NCBI GenBank assembly: GCA_033439265.1
Contig: JAVTVX010000009.1
Coordinates: 6,909,109-6,973,108 of the forward strand
Source: Dillenia suffruticosa
Lineage: Eukaryota > Streptophyta > Magnoliopsida > Dilleniales > Dilleniaceae
DNA: 64,000 nucleotides
Reading direction: 5' to 3'
Part shown: positions 62,830-64,000 of the stretch, in pieces
How positions within the stretch are numbered: the stretch's first letter is position 1
How the letters are laid out: the number at the start of each line of letters is the position of its first letter
Notes under the pieces: model-generated
Seen by the model: only the letters and a program-made list of their open reading frames with translations
What the model was told of the DNA's origin: nothing
Database searches by the model: none
Made by a program: the position numbers and the translations under genes

Positions 62830-64000
62830 AGCGAGCATGGAGTAATCTTAAATATTCAAATAACATAATTTGCAACGATCGGCAGCCTTTTAGGTTTCTG
62901 GATGGACCTACCTGGCCGGCGTTAACTTATGTTTATCGGTCCATGTTTTGCTTTTGATATGAAGAATATCTGTATTTCAACTAGGATCGGCCCGAGCTCT
63001 GCTCCTTGCTCAGACATAGCTGCACTATTCAAACTTAGAGCGTCTCTTGACCAAGGTGATACCTCATTTTAGAATAATAACTATAGTTTAGATCTATCAC
63101 TTTATAGTAGGTTAGATTTCATTCTTAAACTCATCTTCAAAATGATCTCAAGTTTTGCTTATTAATTTCCCCTATAAACTGTGAGCGTGAATATATACTA
63201 TGCGGTCGTAAACAAAATTTCTAATTTGAAGTGTAACTCTTGCTTTAATAATAATTATGCCATTTTTATTTTTTTTATTGTTTTATTCTCTGAAGAATCA
63301 TTTTCTCTCGAGCCACGTAGTTTCACTTTCACAACAGTTACAATGGGAGGAACTCTTTAGTTGGGTCGAAAGGGAAAAGCAATTTGATGACCTCCCACTT
63401 CTCCTTTGAGTAAGGAAAAAATAAAACAAGGGACGCAAAAATATGCGTTATGATCAAAAGGAAAAAAATACGACATATAAGACCTTTTAGTAGAATGAAC
63501 GTCGAATTACACTCTTATTCATCGATGCACGTACGGGCAGACAAACATGAGGACCAAAAGCCTCTTGGGTAGAGATAAAAACTCCCAGCTACATTTTTGG
63601 GGGATGAGGTGGCGGAGGAGGGTCCGAAGTCCTATGTGACGGTCCTGAGGGAGGAATGTGAGCCCCTTTTGGGTATGTCCCAAAATTTAGCAGCCGTGGT
63701 GGCGGAGGAGGATCCGAAGTCCTATGTGACGGCCCAGAAGGAGGAATACGAGCCCCTTTCGGGTATCTCCCGAAATCTAGCAGCCGCGGTGGCGGAGGAG
63801 GATCCGAAGTCCTATGTGAGGGCCCAGAAGGAGGAATGTGAGCCCCTTTTGGGTATCTCCCAAAATTTAGCAGCCGCGGTGGCGGAGGAGGATCCGAAGT
63901 CCCATGGGACGGACCCGAAGGAGGAACTCGAGCCCCTTTTGGATACACTCCAAAGTCAATACTCTCCTCTCTTTCTGATGAGCAAATCTCGAGACCTAAA
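62830..64000. repeat. Array unit 19 (partial, first 1,171 bp)
   Basis: The 3' flank and most of the CDS are present; the window ends inside the signal-peptide-coding region. It carries two CDS substitutions not seen elsewhere (63602 and 63709). Confidence 0.95.
63589..64000 (-). CDS. IDA-like four-repeat peptide precursor (unit 19, 5' end outside the window), R160P variant
   Basis: It is read from residue 28 to the stop; the true start should lie about 80 bp beyond the window edge. Ile41 is present. Arg160 is changed to Pro (63602), so the tail reads HPPKM instead of HRPKM, and there is one silent Pro change (63709). The TATA box is outside the window. Confidence 0.7.
   Translation of the reverse strand, partial: LGLEICSSEREESIDFGVYPKGARVPPSGPSHGTSDPPPPPRLLNFGRYPKGAHIPPSGPSHRTSDPPPPPRLLDFGRYPKGARIPPSGPSHRTSDPPPPPRLLNFGTYPKGAHIPPSGPSHRTSDPPPPPHPPKM

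Larger units (their letters stand above)
1..64000. repeat. Tandem array of a ~3.49-kb gene-bearing unit (18 full copies plus a partial)
   Basis: The 11-mer at base 1 (agcgagcatgg) and all that follows recurs in the same orientation at 3490, 6979, 10466, 13955, 17445, 20934, 24421, 27911, 31397, 34916, 38408, 41898, 45386, 48875, 52362, 55851, 59340 and 62830. Spacing is 3,486-3,492 bp except for one 3,519-bp unit. Copies differ by scattered substitutions, microsatellite length and one 29-bp duplication. No spacer, inverted copy, transposon terminus or target-site duplication is seen between units. Each unit carries one minus-strand secreted-peptide gene. Both ends of the array lie outside the window. 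Expansion by unequal crossing-over is inferred from head-to-tail order and shared variants. Confidence 0.99.

Noticed and set aside
1..64000. CRISPR array, rDNA spacer or transposon array
   Set aside because: The repeats are 3.49 kb with no spacers, no rRNA sequence is present, and no terminal repeats, target-site duplications, transposase or reverse transcriptase were seen.
1..64000. Artificial duplication by the assembler
   Set aside because: Not fully excluded, but units carry private and shared SNPs, different GA and A counts and a private 29-bp duplication, which copying a single unit would not produce.

Overview
The whole window is one tandem array. A unit of about 3,489 bp is repeated head-to-tail 18 times (units 1-18, 1..62829), and a 19th unit (62830..64000) is cut by the window edge. 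No unique flanking DNA is visible on either side, so the true array is longer than 64 kb. The phase of the unit boundaries used here is set arbitrarily by the first base of the window. Units are 3,486-3,492 bp, except unit 10, which is 3,519 bp because of an internal 29-bp duplication. Copies are nearly identical but carry distinguishable substitutions and microsatellite-length changes, so this is not one read or contig pasted repeatedly.

Each unit holds one convincing gene, on the minus strand: an intronless 163-codon ORF encoding a small secreted precursor. It has a hydrophobic signal peptide followed by four near-perfect 30-residue repeats. Each repeat has an FG-x-YPKG-x-x-(I/V)PPSGPSH-(R/G)-TS core, then Asp, five prolines and a short RLL(N/D) linker. 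The core strongly resembles the extended PIP (EPIP) peptide of the plant IDA/IDA-LIKE family (INFLORESCENCE DEFICIENT IN ABSCISSION; ligands of HAESA/HSL receptor kinases). It departs from that family in being present four times per precursor, in ending Thr-Ser where IDA ends His-Asn, and in the pentaproline linkers. A TATA box with two adjacent CATGCA (RY-type) motifs lies just upstream, and a cluster of AATAAA hexamers lies about 300 bp downstream of the stop.

The rest of each unit (about 3 kb) is AT-rich and I see no second credible gene in it. It contains a (GA)9-11 microsatellite, an A11-A17 tract, an (AAAT)n tract, a short hairpin and a GAAnnTTC palindrome. The evidence points to a plant nuclear genome, probably an angiosperm: an IDA-like peptide, a plant-type TATA promoter, AT-rich intergenic DNA, GA and A microsatellites and no bacterial features. 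I cannot name the species.

The structure is nested: a 90-bp repeat, arranged as a 180-bp A-B pair, present twice in the CDS, inside a 3.49-kb gene unit, with traces of a four-unit period (units 1-3 match 5-7) and locally shared variants (units 11-13, 14-15, 17-18). This pattern is typical of unequal crossing-over and gene conversion. All 18 complete CDS copies are open, while substitutions seem concentrated in the non-coding 5' half of the unit. The simplest reading is a large dosage amplification of an unusual multi-peptide IDA-like signal gene; whether it is expressed cannot be told from sequence.
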